Shown one piece after another: positions 1 through 13,200 of a stretch of 64,000 bases of DNA. Both the position numbers and the translations under genes were made by a program. Below the pieces are notes generated by a model. The model had not been told where the DNA came from, did not search any database, and saw only the letters and a program-made list of their open reading frames with translations. The stretch comes from Catonia carolina (taxonomy: Eukaryota; Arthropoda; Insecta; Hemiptera; Achilidae): contig JAQMRL010000003.1 of assembly GCA_035578175.1 (NCBI GenBank), positions 25,634,172 to 25,698,171 on the forward strand. Reading direction: 5' to 3'. Each line of letters opens with the position of its first letter. Positions within the stretch are counted from its first letter, which is position 1.

Positions 1-247
1 GATTTAAATGAGCAAAATACAGAAAATTACTAACCGACGCTAAACTGAGCGTCATAGACAAAAATGTTTGAAATGAAAGTTGTAGGCGTCTTAATGTTTT
101 ACAACTTTAATTATACACTTTTGCTCTAAAAAAAAATCTTTAAAAAATCTTGTTTTACCACGAAAGCGCAGTCTCCCCAAGAATTTCAGCAAACATACCA
201 CTTACCACATTTGGAAAAAATCGACATAAAACAATTCTTTCCTTCCC
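1..247. repeat. Interspersed AT-rich repeat, left part (interrupted by a MITE)
   Basis: Resembles 16840-17100 and especially 17870-18430. Shared blocks include 'aagaatttcagcaaaca', 'tgtttgaaa...aagttgtag' and a tail 'tactttccttcctat'. The remainder of the tail ('gagaaagtaaaaa') resumes at about 950-990, after the element at 248-946. Confidence 0.6.
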
Positions 248-946
248 TATATGAGTGGTGTTATGCAAAAAAGAGTCAACCCAAAAAATTAAAAAAAATG
301 AGTTATCCACACTAAACCAATGTATAAGTACTATTCTACATTAAGTAAAAATGATTTAACCCTCAAATACGTTTGAGAGACCTCTAGTGGCAAAAGTGTT
401 AACCCACATTTACACAATCTTTCATTTAGAAATATGTAATAAACACTCAACCCTCTTAAAACCCTTTCTTGAATGAATAAACACTTTTCCCACATTTTTG
501 TTTAATTCCATTGTGTTTTCTGCAATAAGAATTCAACCAACAGGAGTCAAACCACATCAGCTGATTCTACAAGTTTGAAGAAACAGCTGATACTACGCAA
601 GTTTGCAGATTATTTTCTAACGTTCTAAACTGTAAAATAGAGTTAAACTGTGTAAATAGAGTTCAAAACCGTGGTTTAAATGTTTTTTTGCAAATTAAAC
701 ATAATGAAAAACTTGATAAGCAAAAAGCATTTAATTCACAATTTTAATTATTGTATGACCTAAAAATTGTAAAATTTAAACAAAAACACTTGCACAGTAC
801 TCACAAGAAATATACATAACAGTAAAATTGTTTCATGTACAAATCTGTCTTGGTTAAGTTATTAATTGCTCACAAACTTTAAAGGTGTTTTTCTCAAAAG
901 TAGCTTAATGTGGGTTGACTCCTTATTCCATAACACCACTCATATA
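248..946. mobile_element. MITE-like element with terminal inverted repeats
   Basis: The left end 'tatatgagtggtgttatg' is matched in reverse complement by 'cataacaccactcatata' at the right end. A second inner matching block, gagtcaaccca/tgggttgact, extends the inverted repeat to roughly 36 bp. It carries no coding capacity. It splits an older interspersed repeat, whose two halves are recognisable outside the element. TA-rich ends suggest, but do not prove, a Tc1/mariner-type target. Confidence 0.6.
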
Positions 947-1044
947 TTCATATTCATTTAGTGTTAGAGAAAGTAAAAAAATTGTTTCAACGCTCCCTTA
1001 CAATTATTTGTAATTTACAGTATGAAAATTATTATTTCTTTTAG

Positions 1045-1221
1045 GAAGTAATGGATGCAATAAACATCACATGGTCGATCCTACCAAACATAGAAATTGG
1101 AAGCTGGTAAATCCTAACAATTGTGGACTAAGTGCCCATTATAATAATAGGATAGTTGGTGGTAAAAATTCAGGATTAGGACAGTTTCCATGGCTTGTAC
1201 AATTGGGAGGTAGAATGAAAG
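1045..1221 (+). CDS. Serine protease exon A: linker, activation site, start of catalytic chain
   Basis: Follows an acceptor ending TTTTAG and ends before GTAACA. It encodes the linker Cys, then NNR|IVGGK with the mature chain beginning at 1152, and the QFPWLVQLG strand. It starts with two bases of a split codon, so at least one more coding exon lies upstream of the window. Confidence 0.9.
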
Positions 1222-4200
1222 GTAACATAAATAAGTAAAACGTCGGTTATATTAGAACTAGTTTGATTTAAAATAATTCAATTTTTAAAATACGTATTGT
1301 AGTACCTAAGACTAGGTTCCTACGTATCTATGTTCAACAAATAAGTTGTAACAACTTATTGCAATTACTATTAAAAAAAAAAATTAATTACAATTGAATC
1401 AGTCATTTCAGAAAGCCCCTAAGTAAAACTTTTACTTATTTTCTTTAGTGTATTTTAGAACTAACTGAACGTAAACACACCATCCCTACAAAAATCACAC
1501 AAGTCTGGCTTTCCTTAAGTATTTAACACTAAGAAAAAGCTTATCCTTAAGAATATAAAGTGTTTCCTTCTAATTAAAAAATGAAATTGGTTGTTATTTT
1601 GAAGCTTAAGCCCTACTTACTAGTGGAAGAGGCTATACAAAGATACTATGCAAAAATATTTTTAAGGGAGATAACTTCTGTTTATGACAACGATGAAGAA
1701 CGTGAACAGCCCTGAAAATCAACATTTTTCTTTCTTAAAATGAAGAATTTCAATTTTTATTATTGCAGAAAACTATATTAAGTCATAATGTAAACTAGTG
1801 AAATAAGTAAATGAATACTATTGTACAGCATAATTTTCTTCTGGTCTAACAACACATTTTACAGAAAACAACGTAAGCTAACATTTTACACCAATTTATT
1901 TCAGAAACACCTTAAATCTAAATTTTCAATTTTCTTTAAACAAGTTACTTGTCGTTAAAAAGACAAAAGTATATATTAAAGGGGACAGCGGCCGTTGTTG
2001 ATTCCGGCATCTTTTTCTTTTCTTGGCCTTAGTTTTACGATCTCTAAAAACCTAAAACCTTTTAGACTTTACAGAAAAAGATGCGTGCCTCCACGTGGTG
2101 CGGCTGGATAGCTTGACTTGCAAAGGCTAAAGTCAAGTGAACTAAAACGGAATTACCTCATAACTTCATTATCACCCAATTCACACCTCACCTTCACCTC
2201 TATGGATAACATCCATAGTTGTAACTCGAGATTTATCTCACCAAGTGGTTGACAACCCTCGACAGTCAATACGGAAGGTCTTTTAAGGAAAATTCCACCG
2301 CAAGCTCCCGTAAAGGAGGGACTTGGAAGACTGCACCCGGATCCGGTGGGCAGTCACTTAGAGGATACTGACGAATCAGAGCGTCTGAACAAACCAAACC
2401 AACATAAACACAAACTAAAACTCAAGAAAATAAATTACATTGCAACACACAACATAAATTCTCTTTAGCAAATTGGAAAACTGAAAGCATTTACTAACAT
2501 TCTTAAAAAACAGAACATTTTAATTTGTGCCTTGCAAGAAATGCGAAACACAGATCAAGAACCATTGGAAACGCAAGGATTTAGAATTTACAAAGGAATT
2601 CCGGGAAGAAAGGCAATGCGAGGTATGCCACAATTTGGAACAGGATTCATAATCAATCTCAAAATTTCAGATTCAATCGTAGATTTCAAAGCAATAAATT
2701 CTAGGCTCGCAACGTTAACAATAAAAGCCTCAAACAAACTTTACACTCTAATCAATGCACATGCCCCAACCAATGACAAAAATTCAAAATGGACCCACAG
2801 ACTAGAAATCAAGGATTACTGGAGCAAACTTGACCAAACAATTAACAATATTCCCAAAAATTACACCAAAATTTTACTAGGCGACTTTAACGCCCAGTTG
2901 GGTAAAAAGAAGAGATTTATAAATATAATCGGAAAAAGGCCTGCACAAAAGAAAACTAATAAAAATGGCGAAAGACTCGTTGAAATTTGCAGAAACCATA
3001 AATTCATTTCCAAATCCACATATTTCATGCGAAAACTAACAAAACTTAAAACATGGAAACATCCAGACTGGAAACAGGGCGAGTGGCAACTTGACCATGT
3101 TTGCGCGGAAAAGTTAAGACATAAAAGAAATTCAAAATGTAAAAGTGCTTAGAGGTATAGACACAGGATCTGACCATTACTTAGTCAAAATAAAAATTAA
3201 ATTCACACCAAACAAAACAATTGGAAATCAACGAAAAATCACAAGGAGATATGACCCGTCCAAACTAATAAATAACTCTACATTTAAAGAAATGACCAAA
3301 AATTTAAAATCTAAACATCTCAAAGAACTTACCGAAAATTTAACCCAAACTGCAACTTCTCTAGCACCACCAAATCCACGTAAGAAGGATCTGTGGTGGG
3401 ACAAAGAATGTAACAAAGCATTTAAAAATCGCCATAAAGCTTGGCTCGAACACCAAAGCAAGAAAACAGAAGAATCACACCAAAATTTCACAAATATTCG
3501 CAAACAGACAACCAAAATTTTCCGAAAGACCAAGCGACAATTTGAAAATCACAGAATAAAACAAATAGAGGAAAATAGCCAAAAAACAAACAGCCGAGAT
3601 TATTTAAAAAATTTCAAACAGTCGATCTCTAAATTCGAACCGAACACCCTTTTACTGAAGAATCCCGACGGAAAATATGGACACCATAACGGAGAGAACA
3701 TAGAGATTCTCACAATCACCTTCAAATCTCTTTTGAATTGCGATGATCCGGTCTCGATCCTGAGAATTGACGAAGATACTCCAATAAAATCTACACAATC
3801 ACAAATAGAGCCACCAACACGAACAGAACTCGTTAAAGCAATCTCTCTGAAATAAAAAAATTACAACGCAAGTGGCGAAGACACATTAGTTGCAGAAATT
3901 TGGAAAAACGCCTCAGCAGAGACAATCAACAAGTTGCAGCGATATTTATTTGAAATTTGGGAAACTGAAAAATTAGAAGAAAACTGGACATTAGCAATTA
4001 TTCATCCATTACATAAAAAAGGCGACAGAAGCATCCTGACAATTACAGAGGAATTTCGCTCCTAGATTGCACGTACAAAATTCTTTCACGGATAATTTAC
4101 AACAAAATTAAAAATCAACTAGATCTAGAATTAGGAGAATACCAAGGAGGTTTTAGACCCTGGCGAAGCTGCTCCGAACAAATATTAACTTTAAAATTAA

Positions 4201-7200
4201 TCATGCAATATTACAAGAAACGATGCAAACAACTTGTACTTTCTTTCATTGATTTCAAAAAAGCTTATGACAGTATCCATAGACCATCTTTACTAAAAAT
4301 TTTAAGACATTTGGGTCTCCACCCAAAATTAGTCAAAATGATCGAATTAACTTTATCAAACACAAAATCCAAAATAAAATTTAGAGGAGAACTTTCCGAA
4401 GCATTCGAAATAAAAACAGGGTTGAGACAAGGCGACGGACTTTCTCCGATACTCTTTAACTGTGCTTTAGAATTTATTATTAGGAAATTGAGAGAAACTA
4501 ATCCTGAAAACATACAAGTTGATCGTCCTAGAGACAACATCAAACTTAACTGCCTAGGTTTTGCAGATGACTTGGTTTTCCTTGCAAACAAAGTTGAAGA
4601 AACACGACAACAAATAACATCTTTAGAAGAAATTGCAGGAAGGATTGGATTGAAAATTTCTTACGAAAAAACAAAATTTATGATGATCAATCGGTTATGT
4701 ATAAACAAAATAAATATTAATGGGAATCCTATCGACATTGTAGAAAGTTTCAAATATCTGGGAGAAACAATCACATATAATCTTAATGAAAAGACAGCAT
4801 GGAATGAGAGAATTTCTAAACTTTCTAAAGGACAGCAAATTACTAAAAACACTTACAACAAAAAATTTCTTTCCATTCACACAAAACTTAAACACTACAA
4901 AGCAGTTCTAAGATCACAAGCAATGTACGGCAGTGAAACCCTCTTCAGTATTGATGGAAACGGAATAAAAGAAACAATCAGAAAAATAGAAAGAAGGATT
5001 CTTAGAACCTGCTTAAACAAGAAACACATAGTTGACAACCAGCACAAACTTTTACCAAGAGAACAAATTTAGAAAGAAATAGAACCAATCACTGATGCAA
5101 TGCGCAAAAAGAGAATTTCTTTCTTTGCACATATCCTCAGAACTCCAGAAAACCGATTATTAAGAAAAATTGTAGAAAAACTCATGTGTGCAAAAACAGA
5201 AGGAGCCACAATTCCTTGGCTTGAAGAAATCAAAAAAGACAGAACAGAACTAAATCTAACAATTGCTGATGTCAAAGATCGCACATCGGTTTACTAGGAA
5301 ACAATTAAAAACAAAAACAAAATTTTATCAGTAAGAACAATTAAACGAAAAGAACATGTTTGTTCAGACGAATTGAGAAAAGCAAGATCTGACAGAATGA
5401 AAAAGTATTGGAAAGAAAGAAATGAAAAGGAAATAAACTGCCAAAGAAAAAGAACTAACCAGAGACTAAAGTGATCCTTTGTGGTCATAAAATAAAAAAA
5501 AGGGACAGCAATCTGAAAAAATTACATTTTTAATATTTTTTTTTTAAATTGAAACAATAAATTACAAGCTTTTATTTTTACAAAAGTCTGTTTTTTGAAT
5601 TATGGGCTTTCTGAAATGACCGATTCAATTAATGATTAAGCTAGCTTACTAACAATACAATTAAATAAAAAACCAATTACAAAATCTTAAGCTTAACCCA
5701 ACTGGACTAACAATAAATTACTGTTTGTAAGAACCAGTACGATTACCTGTTCACAAACACTTGCTACCACCCGCACACACAATCAACGTAATTCAGAAAC
5801 GATCCCGTAACGACACTATTTCGAGTGGCCGATTAACACTTTTTATTTAAAAGTTCAGCTATTGACTGACTGACTACAAAGCAAACTGTTTTTATACCTG
5901 CGGTCTAATAGTTAAATTTTGATCCTTATGTCACTTTCTTCATTGTAATGGAACATTGTAAAAGGAATCAAAAGAAAACGAACATTTCTGTTATTTTCAT
6001 TTCATAGAAAAACATCTTTACTTTCCTTGTTCACCACACTCCACTCCACTACAATACACAATTTCTTAGAAATGAAGGCAACCTATACAAAAATAAACAA
6101 CCTAATCTTAAATAAAACATCTCTTTTTGGGTCTTCCTAAGCCTCGCTTCCTTCTAGGTTTATATTTCTACGCTTGTAGAGGAAGTGCCTATGTGTTGGC
6201 ATGCGAAGTAAATGGTTGGACGACTTTGTCTTATATTCTTAATGTTTCACACAGGGGCTGAACATTTAACTCGGCGGTATAGTTTCGTTATTTACTGAAT
6301 CTGACAGGGTGCAACTTTTGCTTTCCCGCAAAAATCTCATTTCAGCATTACTAATAATTCCAATGTACGTAAAATATATTTATTAAAAACAAATGGTACA
6401 ATCTCGTTGATTTTTGGAAGGTTTAGCTAAGTTTATATCCAGAATTGGGATGTGGTATCTTTACGTATCTCGTAAATAATTTTAAAAATTTTGAAAAAAG
6501 GAAAGGGTAATGGGTTTCATCATTTACTCTTTATTTCTTTTTGTATGAATATGTTTGTATACGAGGTATTATAGGTATTGTAGGTCGTTACTGTACCGTA
6601 CCTGACTGCGTGCAAAACATTTTCTACAATGGTGGTATAAAACAGCTAACCTTTCAAAAGACTTACACCAAAGAAATAAAATAAAAGATGATTTCATTTT
6701 ACCAATTAATAATGCTAATTTTTTATAGGTAATGCCAAAATACAGCCTGCATTACTCAGGAAGCCTTAAGCGTTCAAATAGTAAAGGAATTTTTGAAATC
6801 GGTTGATTAGTTTCAGAGATTATCTCGTATAAACAAACGAATAAACAAACATTACTTCTTTATAATGTATAATATAGATTATGTCAAGTAATAACTGGTA
6901 TACTGGTATCCCAAAAGTACGAGAAGGGCTTAATATTTTGAATGTAAGGGAAATTTCAAGATATATTCTAATGTGAACCTCACTGAATACAAAATACTAT
7001 TTTATGATGAATCAATAAATGTTGTCTGCCGTCTTGAATGTAACATTACATTTTAAATGGTAAGGGGGCATATGACATATGATTTCAATTCAAAATTTCA
7101 AGACAGTTTGAATGGCGAAAACCGCCCATCGATATCTCATACGGTTTAGAAGATAATTATTATTTCGACGCCTGTCTACATTTCAGCAACACCTTATTGA

Positions 7201-10200
7201 ATGTCATGTGTAATTACTTAGGATGGGGGAAAATCCGAGAACGGCTTAATATTTCGAATCACAGGAAAATTTCAATTGCGAAAGCAAATGTGAAAGTTAA
7301 AAAATCACATGAATAATTTTTAAATTATTTGCCGCCTTCGTAGAATAATGGTTAGCGCATAATCCTGCCACGGGGAGGTCCCGGGTTTGATTCCCGGCCA
7401 GGGTCTGGAAATTTTTACGTGTCAAATCCAACAGTATAATGTTCATAATCCAACGTAGTCGCTAATGACCAACCAGTTAATGCGACTTTGAATAAATAAA
7501 TACAAAAATAAAATTATATATTTAATTATGATAAGTACACATGGCACATGACACACAACACAACACATGACACAACACACAACACACGACACATGACATT
7601 CTATTAGGTGTTCCTGAAATGTAAAGAAAGGCGTCAAAGAATATCGTTGAAACCGTATATCGATTAGTGGTTTTCGCCTTTCAATTATCTTGAAATTTCG
7701 CATTGAAATAATGTAGAATCATTGTTGAATGATGATATTGTCATCATATTGTCATGTGTTGATGGTCATATGACCATCAACTTCCCATTTAAAAAAATAA
7801 AGGTGGATTTAAGATCGCTGACAAATATTTTTGATTCATCTTAAAATAGTATTTTGTATTCGAGTGAGGTTCACAAGTGTATATAGGCCTATCTTTAAAA
7901 TTCCCTTTGAAATATTAAGCCTTTTTCGGACTTTTGGGACACCTAGTATAATAATCGGCTATAGCTGGGCTAAAGGTAGCTTTATGTTTTTTTTTTAGCC
8001 GTATCTAAAATCTTCTTTATGTGCGGAGGCACAATAATAAATTCAAGATATGTAATCACGGCAGCTCACTGTGATGATCCGGACTTTAGAAAGTTGTAAG
8101 TATACAAATTATCAGTTCTGTTAAAGTACACATTATTTTCTCGTTAAAACTTTAGGAGTCTATAGAATTTAAGAGTCAATAAATTAAACAAGATCTTAAC
8201 TATACAAATCAACTAAAGTCAGTGAATCACAAATTACTAGTACATTACGTTAATAAACTCACATCTAACAAAATGGAAGAAAATTTAACAACCATTGAAT
8301 TTGAATTTATTACCATTATAATAATTACAATATTTATACAAGATTCCTAATTAAATGAACAGAAATTACTTTCTTGAATATGGCCTTAGCCTGTACTCCG
8401 GAAAGGAAAGTGTTGAAATAATAAGTTATTTACAATCAATAAGGTATTTTGTGAATACCTTATGAATTAACTAACAGATTACCAATTTATGTTCTTATTT
8501 TCAAAATTCTTATTTATTCTGCATTACACAATTTTTTTTAAATTAGCAGCTTATTTTATAAACGATCTGGAATTCGTGTGTCTACCAAGATGCTCAGGAC
8601 CGTAGAGAATTTGTACCATAACACTTCAGCTCGTATGTGGTCCAAAGAAGGGGTTATAAATGAGTATTTAACAAATCATGGGGAGAAGGGTGTGTGTTGT
8701 CCATATTATTATCTGCCATGTTCATGAATAATTTATGTGAAGGGTTAGAAGCCGGAGTATGGTTTGGTAGTATTAATGTCAGAGTAATGATGAATGCAGA
8801 CGACCTTGTTTTAGTTTCTCCTGTGCCAGGGGAATTACAGACAATAATTGATAGATTTTAAATGTACTGGGAAAGGTGGAACCTTTCCCAGTACATTTAA
8901 CCTGGAAAACTCAAAGGTAATGGTTTTCAGCAAGGAAGGAGGTTTACAAAAAAAATAAAAAAATGGTTTTACGAGGGTATTGAGGTGGTTAACAAGTACT
9001 CATGATTTGGAGTGATTAATAGTATTTTTCATCAGATATCTTAAAAATTACTGCAGCTACAGGTCTGAAACCTCTTTTGTTCAATTTTTCTGTTCATTTT
9101 ACATAAGATACGGTAAAACTTAGGCCTAATTTAACGCCCAACAAATATCTGTAGGGCTTCGTTTCAACGGGGTAACAGAAATTCTGACAAAATTTTTCAC
9201 CTGTATAACTCGGTAACTAATGATTTTTGGACCTATGTTAATTTGAATTTTTTTTTTCTTTTGTTGTGGGGAATCACGCCCTGAATTCTTGGACCTTTTT
9301 CAGAACGCTCTGTATATTTATTTTTTTAATTTACGTGTTTGTTACTTATTTAACAAAGTTCAAACCATACTTAAACCGTACTTCAAACCATACAAACAGT
9401 TTTTCGAGACCAAATTTGGTGTATTTTGTCAGGTATCTCAAATCCTATTCTAGTTACAGATCTGGGATCTGTTTTGTTCAATTTTTCAGCTCATTTTACA
9501 TAAAATCCATTTAGTTTTACTACTTAATTAACACACAAAACATTTCTGTAGGGCTTCATTTCTGCGGAGGAAGTAAAACCCGGACGAAAGTTTTCGCCAG
9601 CAGTAACTCGCTATTGAAGCGATTCCGGACCTATGTTTATTGAACTGTTTTCATTAATTTGATGAGAAGAATACACCTCAGAAGTATGTCGGGTACTCGT
9701 GGGACACCCTGTATACTGTACTTTACTATTGTTACTACTATTTAGAATAAATATTCAAAATAAAAACCAAATATTTTTTCAATATGAAGTTAATCTTTTG
9801 TATTGTTGTTAATTTAGGAGGAGGTATGTTAGAGTAGGTGAACTCGATAAGAAACATAATCCTTCTTGTCTCGGAAAAAATAAAAGATGCGCTCCACGTT
9901 ATATTGATTATGAAATTGAGAGTATTAAATTACCTAAAGGTATTCATGGTTTTAGAACTAATGATATAGCTCTTGTAAGAACTAAATTACCAATAAAGTT
10001 TAATGGTAAGTTTTAAGTATTCCAACAATGCTTCAGAATTTTTATAAAATACATAAATAATTATAATTTTTTTTTGTTTCACATTTGACTGTTTTGCAAT
10101 TTCTGCTAATGTAGATGGTGGAAAATGATGATGTATGAAATTGAGTGATGAAAAAATGCCAGACCTGACCAGGAATCAAACCCGGGACCCCGGCGTAGGA

Positions 10201-13200
10201 GCCAGTTACGCTAACCACTACGCCAACGGGCCCAGTGACGGATTTCCCACTAGGCACACTAGGCCAGTGCCTAGGGGCGGCACGCCTCAGGGGCGGCACG
10301 ACCTGACAGGTGCCGCTAAAATAATAAGAGATAGATTGTTGGGCAACAGAAACAATGCTGTTGATGAATTGAAGCAGCTTTTTCTGTCTCTCGGTGTTTT
10401 TATGAACACCTGTATTTTTAGTTTGTTATAGTATAAACCTTTTAAAATGTGATTAAAATCTAATTAAGTATCTTTTGGTGATTTTATCAACACCCGTTTA
10501 TGAACTCGTTAGATTTACTTTTTTTTTAAATTAAGTAATAACTTTGGCACAGATGTGGCATGTTTCAAAAGGGCGGCAGTCAGAATAGTGCCTAGGGGCA
10601 AAAAATTTATAAATCCGTCACTGAACGGGCCGGCCACCCTTATAAATTATTAGGTTCATTAATAATGTATAGGCTTCACTTCGTCGCTGTAGCTATTCTT
10701 ATGTCTACTTACTTAACGTACCGTACATAATATTTAAAGTACTGATTAATATTATGTTTGTGTTCTTATAGGTAACCTAACCTCGCTCAGCGCTCGGTTT
10801 TCGTGGAACCAATCAACAGCGTTAAGCGAGGTGTTCTGTATACATATCTCTGTAATCATTTGAGATAACTTTAAGCGGTTTTTTATACGAGGGTGGGCTG
10901 ATAACTTATGCACACATGATTGTAGAATGCGAACAAAAACAAGTAGCAAGATCGGGAAAAAACAACTTAAAGTAAAATTCCTAATCATCAAAATCATATA
11001 TTTATTTTTCGGCGTAGTCACCTTTAAGCATTACTCATTTCAACCAACATAAAACAAGTTTTTTCATTCCATCACTGAAAAATTCTTCCGACTTTTCTCG
11101 AACCCAGGATAAGTTCCCTTTAACATAAGTTCCCAGGATAACAACCTAATAGTTGCCTTTAACTCATTGACCGAGCTGTAATCATTACCCTTAAGGTCTC
11201 TCTTAAGTCGAGGAAAAAATAATCGCAAGGTGCGAGGTCCGGGTAAGGTGGGTGTGGGGAATCAGTTCAAACTTCAGTGTTCTCAGAGCATCTTCAGTTG
11301 TACGCAAAGTGTATGGACGAGCATTGTTATATTACAAGATTATTGGCGCCAGGCTATCCCTAACACGACAAACTCAACTTTGGAGGTGTTTTAGAGTCCA
11401 TATGTACTGAGTAGAATTTACCGTTACCCCTCGTTCTAGGTAATAAGTCACATAAACTCGAGGAGCATCCAAAAACACAGTCAAAAGAGGTTTTTTTGCG
11501 GATGGTTGTTTTTTGAACGTTTTCACATTGGGAGAATGTGGATAACAATATTCAGCGCTCTGCCTTTTCTCTTCGGGGTTGTAATGATGAACCCATGACT
11601 CGTCCTCCATCACAATATTTAAAAGAAAGTCGTCTCCTTCGTCGCAGTAAATTCAATAAAAGCACGTTGTTTAACTCGCGTTGACATAGCACCAGAACAC
11701 GACACCATACTTCCACTACTCAAAACAAACTGTGTGATGAACGCAACGTTTTCAAACTGTGCAAGCGTATAGAGGAAAAATAGTACTTCCAAATGCCACC
11801 AGGCATGCTTCTGAATGCCCGACAAATGTTATTTTCGGTACTTAAGACCATATAACGTTGTTAAGAGATTCGTTTGGGTTTTACGTTTTACCCAATAAAC
11901 CTTTCTCTAACAATTTACGATCACTCAAGTTTTAAAAAGTGGCTTTATGTATTGTATTACATACAGTTTTATCTATATGAAAATGTTTTTGTGGTCATAA
12001 AATACTGTGAACAATTATGTAAACAGGTAATTAAAGGAATAATGATGTCATTTATATTGACACAGTTGTAAAAAGGACTGAGCCGTTTTATTCTAATGAA
12101 AAACCTTCATGCCCACATGTTGACAAACCACAGCTCTGCCTCCAGAAATCCATCTCTACCCCTTTAGGCGAACCTCCGGGCGCTTAGGCAATACCCACAC
12201 TTCCGCACTATAGGTACACACACTCTCCAGGATAACATGATAAATATTTATGAATTAAAGTTTGATAATATTTTATTTTATTTTTTGCAGATTTTGTGAA
12301 ACCGATATGTTTGGAGTATGGACAACTTTTAAAAGAGGATCATGCTGGTAAAGATCTAGTAGTTGCTGGATGGGGATACCTAAATTCTAGTAAGAAGTAA
12401 CTTTATTAATTTATATAATTATATTGGTTGTGGACAATGTCATGGGATACCTTAAGAAATAATTACAACTAGAGATAAACACTTAAATTTTTAAAGTATT
12501 TAAACTATATTTGTAATTCATTAAGAAATTTTCCAGTTATTGGAAGACTGGAGATACTACAGGTTTCAAAATTTGACCTATAAGGACCCCTACCTCAATA
12601 TTACGTATGTAATATTAGATTTTTTATGTTTGTGATTTGTTGCTAGTTATAGGATGTAATAATCTTACATAATACATTTCAGTCACTATCAATAGGGTTA
12701 CCTTAGTAAAAATGTCAAAACCTATTATCATAAGCATAGAACGCTTTTTGCCATAAATTTGGAAAAAAAACAGATGGAAATTTGAGAATCTATTATCTAT
12801 GGTCTATTTATCAAGCCAAGTCAATAGATCAAAACAAAATCATCCGGTGTTCACGTGATAGGTGATTGGTTTGTGGCTGATGACATCAGTTCCATGAAAT
12901 CAGTTCATAATATTGTAACTGAACACGCACATGTTGTATGTTGTTGTTTCGTAAAAGAGCGTAAAAATATTGTTTTTACTGTAGTTTTTAACTGTTCCTT
13001 TGCCTGCAGGATTATTTTTTCTATTTGCTTGTTACTTATCATTATAATAATCACGCGTTGTTCTGAAAACATTATGTCTAGTACGGAATCAGCAGAAGAC
13101 GAACATGCAAATGTATTAGTCCACCCAAAAAAAGAAGCCTATTAAAATATCTATAGATATTGGCACTTGCTCAGCCTATTAAATGGCACAACTAGATCAA

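Larger units (their letters stand above)
1990..5501 (+). mobile_element. RTE-like LINE, nearly full length, degenerate
   Basis: A non-LTR retrotransposon about 3.5 kb long, in the first visible protease intron and on the same strand. The 8-bp sequence 'gggacagc' occurs at 1982-1989 and again at 5502-5509, directly after an A-rich tail, and is taken as the target-site duplication. A GC-richer 5' UTR precedes an apurinic-type endonuclease region (2532-3152: [15 protein letters not shown]), then a TGSDH block near 3160. The reverse transcriptase runs from about 3860 to 5070, with [10 protein letters not shown] and FADDLVFLA. The reading frame is broken by a stop near 3853, one near 4063 and one near 5072, so it is not active. 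Confidence 0.82.

Noticed and set aside
7331..7420. Functional tRNA gene
   Set aside because: A and B boxes are present, but no cloverleaf with a 7-bp acceptor stem could be drawn, and the same unit recurs with a SINE tail.
7535..7600. CRISPR-like array
   Set aside because: The CACA-rich repeats are short, irregular and without spacers; a simple tandem repeat in an insect intron.
12855..13145. 96-codon open frame as a host gene
   Set aside because: No start context, no homology recognised, located inside a protease intron with transposon debris.
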